A DNA stretch of 64,000 nt, from NCBI RefSeq assembly GCF_035046505.1, contig NC_089824.1:114463997-114527996 (forward strand). The letters are read 5' to 3'. How positions within the stretch are numbered: position 1 is the stretch's first letter; every line of letters starts with the position of its first letter. This document shows, piece after piece, positions 10,197-21,549 of the stretch. The translations under genes and the position numbers were made by a program. The stretch is from Tiliqua scincoides (lineage: Eukaryota > Chordata > Lepidosauria > Squamata > Scincidae). Under the pieces are notes generated by a model, which saw nothing but the letters and a program-made list of their open reading frames with translations, was not told the DNA's origin and did not search any database.

Positions 10197-10372
10197 TTAA
10201 ACCCAGGGCATATAGTTTTCTGCAGCATGCATAGTGTAAAACCAGGGAAACAGGCTGAATGGATACCTGGTGGGTGTGGAATACAAAGGCCCTTATGGTG
10301 AGAGAAATGAATGTCCCTGATGCCTTATGGAAGGCATGGATGGTCTTCAGTATAGGATAGGCTCTGGGCAAG

Positions 10373-11728
10373 ATGGTTTGGTATACGGGAGGAGCTGTCA
10401 AATGTGGCATTCTTGCTGTAAGGAAGTTGAGCTTATCATCTACTGAAAATGTGGAGATACGCTCTTTAGGAACAGAAAATAGCAAATTGAAAAAATTGAT
10501 TCTAATGGAGCAAGAAAAGAATCCAGCCTATAGAGAAGCCTTAGCCTGGGCCCACCAAGCTGCTAGGGTAGCAGAAAGCCTGGGGGAAGTATTAATGGAA
10601 AGCTTGATAGCACTAAGGGCTAAACCTCAGTCAGGGGCAGAAGAATGGGAAGGTAGTAAGGGCCCTGTGGTTCCCTCCTCAGAGGGAGAGATGCCAAGGG
10701 CCTCGGTAGGCCTGGATGTGGAGGAACCTAGGAGGGTAGCGCAACCTGTGCTACAGGCATGCCCCTTAATTACCGACAAGGCAAAGGGTCCCATAGGCGC
10801 TCTGGCACATACAGTGAGGACCGTACAGGATTATACTGCACAAGAACTAGTGGAGATAGCGCAGGATATGAGGCAATGCCCCACTGAGCAGCTGAGTAGC
10901 TGGTTACTCCACTTATATGACCAAGGGGTGGGTACCATCCAGGTAAGGCCAGAAGAGTTAAAAGCCATAGGGGCCCTTTCACAGAATATTATGATCAATA
11001 ACTATCTACGTGGGGCTCATGGTCCACCTACCTCTTTGATCGCCTGGGTTGGGTTGGTAATGCAGGCAAAATATCCCTCACCCTTGGATTGGGAGGAGAA
11101 CCTGCCAGGGTGGTGCACCATAGAAGAGGCAATGGGACAGCTGCGCACCATGGCTATGCAAATAGGCCTGGATGTGCCTGGCTTCGCAGGGCCTGATTCT
11201 CTGCCCTTCTCACCTAGGATGAGGGCCCGACTGGTAAGGGGGGCCCCGCCACACCTAAAAGGTGCCATAGTGGCCATACTAGGGCCAGCGCAAGGTCGTG
11301 ACGTAGGGGAGGTTGTGCTCCTATTAGGACAGCTGCAAGACATGCCTGTTGAGGGCACCCCCAGGCCTAAAACCCGGCAGGTATCCGAGGAATCGACCCC
11401 TCCCAAAGCCAAATGGAGGGTTCCCACAGGGAAATATCAAAAGGGGAAAGCCTCACCTCCAGATAAATTGGAGGTTCCCCGATGGAAGATGTGGGCCGAC
11501 TTACTGACCAGGGGGGTCCCTAAGGACAAAATAGATGGCCTGCCCACATCCGAACTGTATAAACTCTGGGAGAAGGAACGGGCCACTAAGAGAACCCCAA
11601 CCAGAGTAAGACAAGCAATGGCTACAGATTCCTCAGCAGAGCCACCTGAAGCAAGTAGAGTATCCCCCGCTACGTCTGAGGAAGACCTTACCACATTGGG
11701 ATGGGTTGCATCTCAGCCACTAGAATAG
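10373..11728 (+). pseudogene. Retroviral gag region (fossil)
   Basis: A long reading frame of 451 codons encodes a Gag-like polyprotein with a helical capsid-type segment (for example IMINNYLRGAHGPPTSLIAW and LVRGAPPHLKGAIVAILGP) followed by a basic, proline-rich part. It lies between the primer site and the protease region, in the usual order. It is treated as part of a broken retrovirus copy. Confidence 0.65.
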
Positions 11729-11746
11729 GGGGGAGGCAAGGCTCCA

Positions 11747-12080
11747 GTGGTGAGGCCAATGAAGAGGGCCATCCCTGGAGACCCGCATCCTCACATCCCT
11801 TTAACAATTTATTGGGCGAGAGGAAACATCCAAACTGTCCTGGCTTTAATGGATACAGGATCTGAAGCAAAATTAATACATGGGGACCCAAATAAATCAT
11901 TAGATACGTTAATGTATATGGTGATGGGGAAGAGGTGACAACGGAAACGCAGGTGCGTTTAGCAATAGGGAAGTCTGCCCCCTTTATGGCTACAGTCCTC
12001 ATTTTGCGGGTCCCAGAGTATATTATAGGCATAGACCTATTGGAGGGCCAAGTGGACCCCTCTGCATATACCACCACCAG
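11747..12080 (+). pseudogene. Retroviral protease region (fossil)
   Basis: The region directly after gag contains the retropepsin signature ALMDTGS. It is the last retroviral part that can be recognised; the element ends shortly after. Confidence 0.6.
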
Positions 12081-12286
12081 ATAGACTGGTACTGGGCCTC
12101 ATTACCACTGTGGCAGAGTTTATCTTCTTGGGCTGCTTCTTGGTCTGCTTGGTCTTCTTGGTCACTGCAGACGGAAATTTCAGCCATGAAATTAAAAGAC
12201 ACTTGCTTCTTGGGAGGAAACCTATGGTAAACCTAGACAACTTAATGAAAAGCTGAGACATCACCTTGTGAACAAAGGTCCATATA

Positions 12287-12550
12287 CAGGTTGAGCCTCA
12301 TTATTCAAGTGGGTTCCATTTCAAGCACTCACTATATGGCATTATAGCAAATCAATGTAAAAAACAAAGTTTCTTTGCTCAGGTGGTTTAAAAACAACCT
12401 TGCTGACCTTTGTGATGTAAGATAAGAGTCAAGAAGACAATCCATCAATCAGTCATCTGCTTCACCCAGCCCCTCCCTTCACCAATGCAAAGTGATCACC
12501 TTTCTTTCAGTCCTCAGGGGGAAGGGAGGGGTTGCTTGGAGAGAGAAGGA
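12287..12550 (+). mobile_element. Pogo/Tigger-like DNA element, truncated
   Basis: It starts CAGGTTGAGCCTCATTATTC directly after TA, as Tc1/mariner-pogo elements do. The interior (CTTTGCTCAGGTGG, GCAAAGTGATCACC) matches in reverse the element at 21075-21549. Its other end is lost where BovB sequence begins. Confidence 0.55.
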
Positions 12551-13017
12551 TTGATGGATTGTCCTGTAGTCAAAGATCTGGTCTGTACTGGTTTTCCCAG
12601 TAGTAAAAAGTATGGCTGTGAGAGCTCAACCATAAGGAGGGCTGAGCGCAGAAGAATAGATGCTTTTGAATTATGGTGTTGGAGAAAATTTTGAGACTCC
12701 CATGGACTGCAAAGAGATCAAATCAGTCAGTCCTACAGGAAATCAACCCTGACTGTTCATTGGAAGGACAGATGCTGAAGCTTAAATACTTTGGTCATCT
12801 CATGAGAAGGGAGGACCCTTAAGAAAAGACCCTGATGCTGGGAAAAATTGAAGGCAAAAGGAGAAGGGGAGATGGCTAGATAGTGTCACAGAGGCAATGA
12901 ACATGAATTTGGACAAACTCTGGAAGTTAGTGGTAGACAGGGGGGCCTGGTGTGCTGTGGTCTATGGAGTCACGAAGAGTCAGACACGACTTAACGACTG
13001 AGCAACAACAACAACCT
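12550..13017 (+). mobile_element. BovB (RTE) LINE, 3' end fragment
   Basis: The reading GCESSTIRRAERRRIDAF followed by ELWCW, and further on HEFGQTLE and ESDTT, is the C-terminus of the BovB reverse-transcriptase protein. The fragment ends in GACTGAGCAACAACAACAAC, the usual CAA-rich tail. The frame is interrupted by several stops and shifts and the 5' two-thirds of the element are absent. BovB is abundant in squamates through horizontal transfer. Confidence 0.85.
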
Positions 13018-13186
13018 GCATGTTATGCCCTTTCGAATAGTGATAGACCTTAAATTAGTCTCTCTTTTAACTTAAATTCCTCCTGTTTGTCATATATCAA
13101 ACAGGAATAATCAAGTTCTACCTCACTGGGTCACTGAGAAGATGAACCAGATCATACGTTACTTTACCCAGTGAAAGGAATATGGA

Positions 13187-13346
13187 CGCAATCCTAACCA
13201 ACTTTCCAGCACTGAGGTAAGAGCAATGCTGCTCTGAGGTAAGAGAACAAACATTCCCTTGAGGAGGCCTTCATGACTGCCATCCAACTGCAGGATGCAG
13301 CACATAAGTCAGTGCTGGAAAGTTGATTAGGGTTTGGGCCTATGTC
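13187..13346. mobile_element. Long palindromic MITE
   Basis: Termini GACGCAATCCTAACCAACTT and AAGTTGATTAGGGTTTGGGC; interior GAACAAACATTCCCTTGAGG. Confidence 0.65.
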
Positions 13347-13724
13347 AGTTGCTAATAATAGCAAAGCCTGGAACAGAGGTGGATCTGCTTGCCAGATGTA
13401 GCAATGACTGGTGGAGGAAGCTGATATGAGCCTTTGCAACTCTCTCGCCCAGGTCTTGTCTTGGGATAGAGGCAGCAAAGGGAAAGATAGAGGATGTCTA
13501 GATAGAAAGATTGGTTGATTAAGATCTTCTGTGCTGCCTGCAAATCCTTTTATTTGCTCTTCACCTGTTTTGTCTTGGGTCATAATAATACATTGATTAG
13601 GAAGGTCTCCTGAGTGAACCCTACTGGGATGAATGAGAGCTGCACAGTATATCATTCATTTTAAAAGGCATGTACCAGGAGAATTTCCTTGAGGATTATA
13701 CAAAGCAGGCTAAAGCCATGTCTG

Positions 13725-13826
13725 ACAGCCCAATCCTAGCCACACTTTTCTCTAATGGGACTTAGAGTACTGAGTACTGTCTATTCAGTAATGGGACTGA
13801 ATAGACATGCATAGGATTGGGCTGTT
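13725..13826. repeat. Short palindromic repeat
   Basis: CAGCCCAATCCTAGCCACAC to GACATGCATAGGATTGGGCT with a local internal duplication. Confidence 0.65.
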
Positions 13827-13945
13827 AATCTCCCCATTTTGAACCAAGTTCATTTTCCTGCTAGTGTACACATCTTGCAGCGTCTTGGTTACATTCTTGT
13901 AAGATAGAGGTCTGTATACAAGGTTGAAATTGCACCCACAAGGTT

Positions 13946-13947
13946 GA

Positions 13948-13993
<46 letters not shown>
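13946..13993. repeat. (GT)n microsatellite
   Basis: About 23 GT units without interruption. Confidence 0.95.
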
Positions 13994-13997
<4 letters not shown>

Positions 13998-14867
13998 GGA
14001 AACCAAAGATTGTTGCATTGCATAAGTGGACTGGTATAGAATCAAGTGAGCATATATGTCTCAATAGCTTGGTTCAAGAAGGGCAAAACAACTAGCTGAG
14101 AATTTCAGAGCACTCATCAGAATCTTAAGGGCTCCAGCATGTCTAGCTTCTGGGATACATCCAACTGGCTGGAAGGACTGAAAAGGAGAGACATAAGGAA
14201 GGCCATGGAGGCCCAAAGGAGGATCAACAAGGGGAGAAGCCACAGCAGCAGGAAGTAATGGGACTGGGAGAAAGGAGGCAAGGAAACTCCCTGACTATAG
14301 TGAGTCCTCTGGTGGCTATAGGACACCCCCTGCCACCAGAGGCTCCTGCTTACTTCCAGGGCATTTGCTAGAAACTCTGTCTGAGGATGGTCTCCAAACC
14401 AGAACCCTGTCCACAAAACTGGAGGAACTCCTTTTACAGGGCTTCAGGGAGGAAGCCAAGACAGCCTGCAACTAAAGGGGCACCTGAAGGATTCAGGGAT
14501 CCTTGAGAGAATATAAACAAAGGTGTAGGGTTTTCTGTTCCATACTTATTGGAAGCCTCTGATGCTTCAGAAGATGTGTATGCTTGAGAAACTCACCCAT
14601 CACCACCCCCTGCTCTGTTTCACACACACACACACCCCTTTGCAAAGGGGCCCAAAAGAAATTTTGTACCCCCTGATAAAATTCCTCTCAGAGGCCCTGC
14701 TCCTCAAACCCCCTCTACCAGCACAAATAAACCCATCCCAAGCAGCACCTATTTGCACCAAGTCCATCATTTCCACCCCCATTGACCACAGGGCGATCCT
14801 GTCATGACCTTCCCAAACCCCTGTGATGTTGAATTAACCCCTGTGGGATGATACGGGGCAAGGGGGA

Positions 14868-15436
14868 TGTGTTACACTGCTCAGAGATCACAACTGTGTG
14901 TCCAAGTTCTCTTGTCTCCTGTATTGGTATAGAGGAAGATCTGGGCGAGGAGGTAGGATGTGGTGTCAGCAGTGGCCCCTTGAAGGGTCAGGCCTGGGCA
15001 TTCAGCAGAGAGTAGCTGCAACCACTTGAAGGCAATAGGGCCCTCAGGCAAAAAAGCACCTGATGAAGTGAGACTAGAGACTGGATTGATGAACTGAGGA
15101 ACTAATGGTTAATGGACTATTGGAACTGCTGATGGACTGATGTGTAAATGGACTTTGGAAGACTGCTGGAGCAGAGACTGCTGGAGACACTGGAGTTTGG
15201 TGTGTGGCTGCAGTGCCCAAGACCTGCTGAGGACCAAGGGTCTGCTGTAGTGGTGGGAGGCTGCTGGCAGGAGAGAGGACCTCTGCAGGTTGAACAGGCA
15301 AGCTACCCTGGTGGTGGTGTCCAGCAGGACTGCAAGGCAGAACTAGAGTTGTTGTTGGGTAAAAAAAGGGGGAGCTAATTAGCTAAAAGTGGGCATAGGT
15401 TCTCCAGGCAGAGCTTGGATAGGGAATCTGGCAGAA
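14868..15436 (+). repeat. Possible second, diverged LTR
   Basis: A purine run (GGGGCAAGGGGGA at 14855-14867) is followed by TGTGTTACAC, as at a polypurine tract/LTR junction. Inside, TGTGGTGTCAGCAGTGGCCC (near 14958) resembles the start of the LTR at 9698, and AAAAGTGGGCATAGG (near 15383) resembles a part close to its end. The similarity is patchy and the boundaries are uncertain. Confidence 0.3.
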
Positions 15437-16524
15437 CATCTCCTGAGAGTCAGAAAGGTATGATGAACTCTTCAAGCTGACCTTGGAGTAAGTTAGGGAA
15501 CCAGTGAGGCTGAGAGGTGCTAGATAATTATTTTTGCTTTGCCTGTACTGTAATTGCCTGCTTGAATTTTTGCTAAGATCCACACCTGGACACTGCCAAC
15601 ACCCAAATGTGTTCATTCTCTTCTATCCTCCTTCCATTATATCTATCCTCTCCTTGTATTTGTAATTGATTCACTTTACATTTTAACGTTTTGCCTGCCT
15701 GTGATTAGTTGAACTTAATCAGAGCCTTGCTCCAGTCCTCCTCAAGCCTGAGCTACACCTACTATTGGTTAGGCTGGGGGGGACAACAACTGTCCACATG
15801 ATTGGAGGGGGGGGGCTTCTGCAAACACCGTCTATCTGCCTGGCTTGGCCCTCAAGGTGGCAGCTGAGGCTGGCCTTGGTATAGAGGCAGAATAGGCAAG
15901 GATGGAAGCAATCAGCCAAGGGCTTCTCCCCAGCCCTTTGCAGTGATCACCTAAAGAGCAATTTAAGACCATCTAAAGTGTCACAAAGTAGAGAGAAAAC
16001 TTTAAAGTTCTGAAAGAGAGTATGTGGGAGGGCAGTCTTTTAGAAGGAAACTGCTTTATTAGAAGCAGCATTAACTTTCATGTGCTCTCTGGAGTTATTT
16101 TGTTTTCTCTGTGAAGACACCACACAGGTACCTATGTATACATGTTGCCCCTAGAATCTTAGATCTCATCTCTGTACTTATGACTGATTCAACTCTTTTC
16201 ATCTTGATTTACCTTTCCTAATTTGGCAAAAACAGTGAAAGCCTACCCAACAGTTGCCAACTAGCAACTTTTTTATTGATCTAACCAGTAAAACAGCATT
16301 TTGGCAAGTGCCCAGTACCAAAGCCTGAAAAACTTGCAGGTTTGTACAACTTGTGACCTACCAAGCTGAAGGCAGCCCACTAGGGCCTCATAAACTTCCT
16401 GTTTTGCTGCCTGCCCAGGACTTCAGAAATACAGAAGGTATTTACAGAAGGTAAATACAGCCTCTGGAAGGCCACAATAATGACTGGTTAGAAAATATGC
16501 AGGTCAGTGTGCTGTACCAAGTAG

Positions 16525-16715
16525 ATTTGGATAAGAGACTTGGGTTCAAATTTCCACTTGGGCTTAAACTCATTAGGTTGACCCAAGGTCACCCATTTCA
16601 CCCTAACTTTTCTCATAAGACTCTTCTGAAAATAGAATGCAGGAAACCCCATTAATGCTATCCTGAGCTCCTTGGAGGAAGGGTGGCATACAAATGTACA
16701 GAAGTAAGATAGGAT
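16525..16715 (+). repeat. Degraded copy of the tRNA-derived SINE
   Basis: GGGTTCAAATTTCCACTTGG, GACCCAAGGTCACCCATTTC and GAGCTCCTTGGAGGAAGGGT follow the order of the SINE at 62680. Confidence 0.5.
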
Positions 16716-16771
16716 TGCTTTGGGGCATCCTGGCAAAAACATTTTTAGCTGTTGGTTCCCATTACCACCCA

Positions 16772-16857
16772 ACTGCAATCCTGTACACATTTTCCTAGGA
16801 GTAAACCTCACTGGACACAATAGGACCTGCTTATGAGTAGACAGGCATAGGCTTGTA
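16772..16857. repeat. Short palindromic repeat, degraded
   Basis: CTGCAATCCTGTACACATTT to GAGTAGACAGGCATAGGCTT. Confidence 0.6.
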
Positions 16858-17867
16858 GTGTTTACTTAAGGACTTTCCCCAAGAAAAACTCTATGCTACT
16901 CCAGTCCAGAAAAAAATTCTAACTGTAACTTGTCTGAGGAGCAAACTAGGGTGCCTTCTTGGTATCCTCAGAAAGATACAAGGCTACAAGGTGCAGGATT
17001 ATCTTTGGCCTTATCTTTTGCATATAGAGACCCAGTGTTTGAAATCCTTTGGCACTGCTTTAAGAAGACCTTTTACATCTGTGAATATACTGACAGGCCA
17101 TGGGGAGAGGAAAGGAAATTCTGTCAGGCCTTGTTAGGAAAAAATGCTCCCCTCCAGTCCTTTCAAGGCTGCAGGGACTGGCAGCCATAAACTCTGCTCC
17201 CAGTTAAACCTATAAAAGCTCTTTGGCCCATCATTCTTGGCATTCAAAACACAGGGTCCCTGAATTTAATACACTGCTTGGGAGAAGGTCTTTCTTTCTT
17301 GGTGGTTTTAACTTTCTTCTCTCCCTTTCCTTACAGCTACTTTGTTGTTCTGCTCTTTTCATTCTTTAGTAGATGCAGTTTCCAGAGCCGTAACCTACAC
17401 AGAGGAGAACAGTATCCTTACTTGAATCGACCAAAATATACACAATGGTGTGTAAGCATTAATCAGAAGTCTTTTTGCAAGAAGTTGTTACCCCTTCCCC
17501 CCAGACAAACTTAAGAGTTTTTGCAAACTCAGTTTGCACATTGCTTTGTGTCCTTTAGGTTACTTAGTAATGGCATGATCTTACTATTCCAATGTAGAAT
17601 TATTCTAGTTGGCCAATACGCCTACTTGTTCTTGTTTTAAAACAAATGATCCCCTCAGTTTTGCTCCAATCAATAACATAGGGACAACACCACTGAACTA
17701 CCTTACAAGGTTGTTCCATGGATCATTGAGATAATGGATGCAAAGCACTTCAACGATGTTAGAAAAGTGTTATTATGTAGCTATGAGTCTGCTGCCCCAA
17801 GCTATGAGAAGTTCCAGGTATAGTCCTATAGGGTTTAGTTTCCCTATTTAGTGTAGTTGAATGAGGT

Positions 17868-17953
17868 TGCAGTCCTATGCACCCTTACTTGAGAGGTAAA
17901 ATCTATTGAAATGGAACTTGCTTCTGAGTAGACATGCCTAGAACTGTGCTGTG
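17868..17953. repeat. Short palindromic repeat, degraded
   Basis: GCAGTCCTATGCACCCTTAC to GAGTAGACATGCCTAGAACT. Confidence 0.6.
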
Positions 17954-18351
17954 TGAGGACTGGAATATTAGGAAATCCTTGGGGGAACATTCACCTCCAA
18001 CTGCCTACTCACTGCCATTCCTGAGAAATTGTCTGGACTTGAAAAGAAAGAAGGGGAGGAAGGAGGAAGTGTAAAGGAGGGGGGTGAATAAGAGTGCATC
18101 TGATGTTAGTCCACTCCCTTCTCCTCCACTTTTTCACTCGTTCACCTTTTGTTTTCCAAGCCAGAGAGTGGCAGGAGAAGCAGAGGTGCATCCCCCAGTA
18201 AGGGAGGGCAGCATTTCATAGGCCATTTTGAGCACCAGGGGGTCTTCAGTCAGCCTTGAATCCAAAGGTTTAAAATTAAATTGGAGGGTGGAGAGAATCC
18301 AAACAAGATTAGCTGCATGAAACAACCCTAAAGATGTGTTTGGAAAGGGCC

Positions 18352-18375
18352 CAAAAAAAAAAAAAAAAAAAAAAA
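18352..18375. repeat. Poly(A) run
   Basis: About 24 A residues; no coding or retroposed gene was recognised before it. Confidence 0.9.
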
Positions 18376-18824
18376 GGGTGAGAGGGAAAAGACATTATAG
18401 GTACTGCCCTGTGGAAACAAGAACTATTGAGATCAAATAAGGGAGACTTTTTAAGTTAAATTTAAATCATTAAAAAAATCAATCTAAGATGATAGACTTA
18501 ACTGGACCTTGCAGTCCAATCCTCATCACGTGTGTTTTACTGCACTCCTTTGTGGCAGGAATATATAGTGTATGTATATATAACCACCGAACATGTTTTG
18601 GTGGTTGTACTAGAAACCATCTCCCACCCTTCAAAGGCTGATTTAGGTCTGCATGAAAACCTAATCTCAACTGTATCTTTTGATACAACAAGAGGGAGGA
18701 GGGTCACGCACAGCAACTGAGGCTTAGCAGAATGACCAATCCTTTGCAGCTCTACTCAGAAGTAGTCCCATTTGCAACAGTCATTCAAAGAGACTTTCTC
18801 CTCCCAAGTAACAACAGAGCCCAT

Positions 18825-19285
18825 CAGTAGTGTAGCTGGGGGGGTGCAAAGCACTGAGTTTTGCAGGGGGCCTCACCTCAGCTTGCAAAGCTGTGTTGCA
18901 TGGAGCCTCACTGCAGGTGTGCATGTGGACCCCTCCCCTTCACAGCAGGGACATGCAGTGTGGGGGCAGGTGAGGCAGAACTGCTCCAGCATTGTCTGTG
19001 GAAAAACATTGCAGCTGCCATGCCTGCTTACACCTGAGGAGGCTGAGGAGGCTGCTTACATATGAGGAGGCTCTCCTTACACCTGATTTCTCAGGTGTAA
19101 GTAGGTGGGGCAGTGGTGCTGTTTTTTCCACAGAGGAAAAAGGGGTAGTTCTGCCTGACCTACTGCCCCTGTCATTCCCCCCCCCACTGCATGCCCCTGC
19201 TCTGAAGGGGAGGGACTGCTTGCACACCTGCATTGAGGCTCCATGCCATATGTAGTGATTTGCACCCCCTCTAACTACACTACTG
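18825..19285. mobile_element. hAT-type foldback MITE, 461 bp
   Basis: Termini CAGTAGTGTAGC and TAACTACACTACTG form an inverted repeat, flanked by GAGCCCAT and GAGCCCAC (one mismatch). The two halves are broadly complementary (TTACACCTGA...TCAGGTGTAA near the middle), so the whole element can fold back. Confidence 0.78.
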
Positions 19286-19809
19286 GAGCCCACAGGAGCC
19301 AGCCATGCAGTTGGAAAGTGTGATCTCTGCAAACCACCTCTTGCCCCTCTCTGGGCTTCTTCAGCCAATTCTAAGGTCCCCCTTGGGCTCCTCCTTCTGC
19401 CCTACCTCAGCTAGAAGAAAAAAGTCAGATCACCCATCCTTTGTCCCATCAATCACCCATCAACAGAGGAAAAGAGAGCCCACCCCTACCTCTCCAGGCC
19501 TGCTCAATGCAAAACCAAAACAATAACCCTTCCCTGCCTCCTGGCTGGAACTTCCCTGCTGTTCACTTGATCTGAATGATGGTCCCCATGAGGTCTTTCA
19601 TGCCACAAAAAAGTAAGCAAGCACACCCAGACACAGGCAGACTTGAGCCTGCATGCATGGGGACTGAATGGCGAGTCAGTGGCCTTAGATGTCTGATGTC
19701 AGTGTCTGAGTCATTGATGCAGGTGACTTGAGTCTTCATGAATCAGCAAAGACTCCTGATTTTTGTGACTAGGACTTCAGTCACCTGATTTGAGTTCCCA
19801 TCCCTCCTT

Positions 19810-19897
19810 GCAATCCTGTACTATATGCACTTTCCTGTAAATTCCATTTGACACTATGGGGTTTACTTCTGAGCAAGGCATACAGAATTGTGCTGCT
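19810..19897. repeat. Short palindromic repeat, degraded
   Basis: GCAATCCTGTACTATATGCA to GAGCAAGGCATACAGAATTG. Confidence 0.55.
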
Positions 19898-20947
19898 AGG
19901 CTTGTAAATCATATATTTTTGTCCTTCTCATACCTTGCAGACAATTAGCCAATATGAAGCAGTAATATACAAGAAGTTTCCAATCCACCATCTGAATGCT
20001 CATTTGCAGACTATAATTTTTAAATGGAGGCACAGAATGCCCTCTAGTGGTATGTATGTGCATTTGTTTGAGAGTAGTCAACTACAACCATGTAGAACAG
20101 ATCAATACAATATATGGCTCATGGGTGGATTGTGGCTCCTTGCCTCAGTATTTGCAGCTTCCTGGGGAAAACCACTTTTGCATGACATGTAGGTCACCAC
20201 CTGTGCCATATTGGTTGGTTATATCTTTAAATAAAACTGCTCTGTGCATGTGTGCAAACTGGCAAACACAGAAACTGACATGCCTGTAGCAGTAGGAGAC
20301 AGAGCAGGAAAGCACGTAGAGGTAGTAGCATGCTTTTTGTCTGGCTTGCCTATTCTGATAATGATCTAGGCAAAGAAAGCCGGACAGCCCTTTCAAGTGC
20401 TAGTTCTCCCCTTCCTTAGCTACTTTGTATAGATAAATATCATTAGATGACATTTTATATTCCATATTAAATACATATTTAGCAAAACAGTTGCTTTGGG
20501 CTTTATATGGAATAGGAAGATAAAAAAACTCTTGAAAAAGATAATAAACCATTATGAAAAGTTAACTGCATTATAATGAATGATTGTTTTATTAGCAGGT
20601 TTTGAAACCCAGTCCAACAATTCAACAAGAATGTGCTGAGAAATGTTTTACTACCTTTGCCTCTTTCAAACTTTTGATGATGTTTGTTTCTACATACATT
20701 CATTAAAAATAGTAGAGGAATTTTTCATTTGTTACAGGATCATATTATAAATCTGCATTTCAATTCATACTAGGAGATTTATTATTTAAATTTTAAGGTC
20801 ATTGTACTTCCTCAATTGTGTCTAGACCGTAAAGAGTTCTTGGGAGAACACTTCATTTTTAAAAAATCTTCAATAGTTTGAGATCTAGTCGTACTCCACA
20901 TAATTTCTTGTACTCCACAAACTCTTCTGTTTCTTTCAGAGACTTAG

Positions 20948-21036
20948 GGCACAATCCTAACCAGGTCTACTCAGAAGTAAGTTCTATTTTGTTAAATGGA
21001 GTTTACTCTCAGGAAAGTGTGGTTAGGATTGCAGCC
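20948..21036. repeat. Short palindromic repeat
   Basis: GCACAATCCTAACCAGGTCT to GTGTGGTTAGGATTGCAGCC. Confidence 0.7.
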
Positions 21037-21074
21037 ATAGGTACCTGTTTTGTTTGTAAATAGGCAAAATAATA

Positions 21075-21549
21075 CAGGTCCAGCCTTTTTATACACTGAT
21101 TTTTTATACATGGATTTGACTCAACACAAATGGCCCCTGCAAATGAGAAGGAATGTGCTGATCCCTGGAGAAGGGGAAAAATGCATCCCTTTAAAATCAG
21201 TTTCAAAAAAACTGAACAGTCCTTTAACAGCCTCCTTAATGAGAGAGAGGGCAGCTGGCTGACTATCCTTCTCTCTCTCTCTCTCTCTAGGCGACCCCTC
21301 TCTTCCCCCTGAGCACTGAAAGGAAGGTGATCACTTTGCATTGGTGAAAGGAGGGGCTGAGTGAAGCAGATGACTGATTGATGGATTGTCTTCTTAATGA
21401 CTTAACTTACATCACAAAGGTCAGCAAGGTTGTTTTTAAATCACCTGAGCAAAGAGACTTTGTTTTTTAAATTGATTTGCTATAGTGCGGTTTTTCCATC
21501 CAGGTGAGTGCTTGGAATGGAACCCACACAAATATTGAGGCTCAACCTG
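21075..21549 (-). mobile_element. Pogo/Tigger-like non-autonomous element
   Basis: The 475-bp element starts CAGGTCCAGCC after TA and ends GGCTCAACCTG, an imperfect terminal inverted repeat. Its right half is the reverse complement of the element starting at 12287. It includes a (CT)n run near 21271-21288. No transposase is encoded. Confidence 0.55.
21269..21289. repeat. (CT)n microsatellite
   Basis: CT repeat inside the pogo-like element. Confidence 0.85.

Larger units (their letters stand above)
9698..12090 (+). mobile_element. Endogenous retrovirus fossil: 5' LTR, PBS, gag, protease
   Basis: The element has a 5' LTR (about 9698-10175, TG...CA, with a TATA-like ATAAAAGG near 9952), a primer-binding site, a gag region and an aspartic-protease region with the ALMDTGS motif. 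It is broken: reverse transcriptase, RNase H, integrase and env are absent and no matching 3' LTR abuts it. Other repeats follow from about 12.3 kb. The primer site points to a tRNA-Leu-primed retrovirus lineage; a finer family call is not possible. It looks moderately old, because coding similarity is visible but the element is heavily truncated. Confidence 0.78.
15950..18500. other. Mostly unannotated intergenic stretch
   Basis: Apart from the SINE copy, two palindromic repeats and a poly(A) run listed separately, no gene, promoter or clear element was recognised. Confidence 0.5.

Noticed and set aside
13006-13025. Right end of the pogo-like element after BovB
   Set aside because: CAACCTGCA resembles the pogo terminus but is explained equally well by the (CAA)n tail of BovB.
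13785-14064. Histidine/threonine-repeat ORFs
   Set aside because: Translation of a (GT)n microsatellite.
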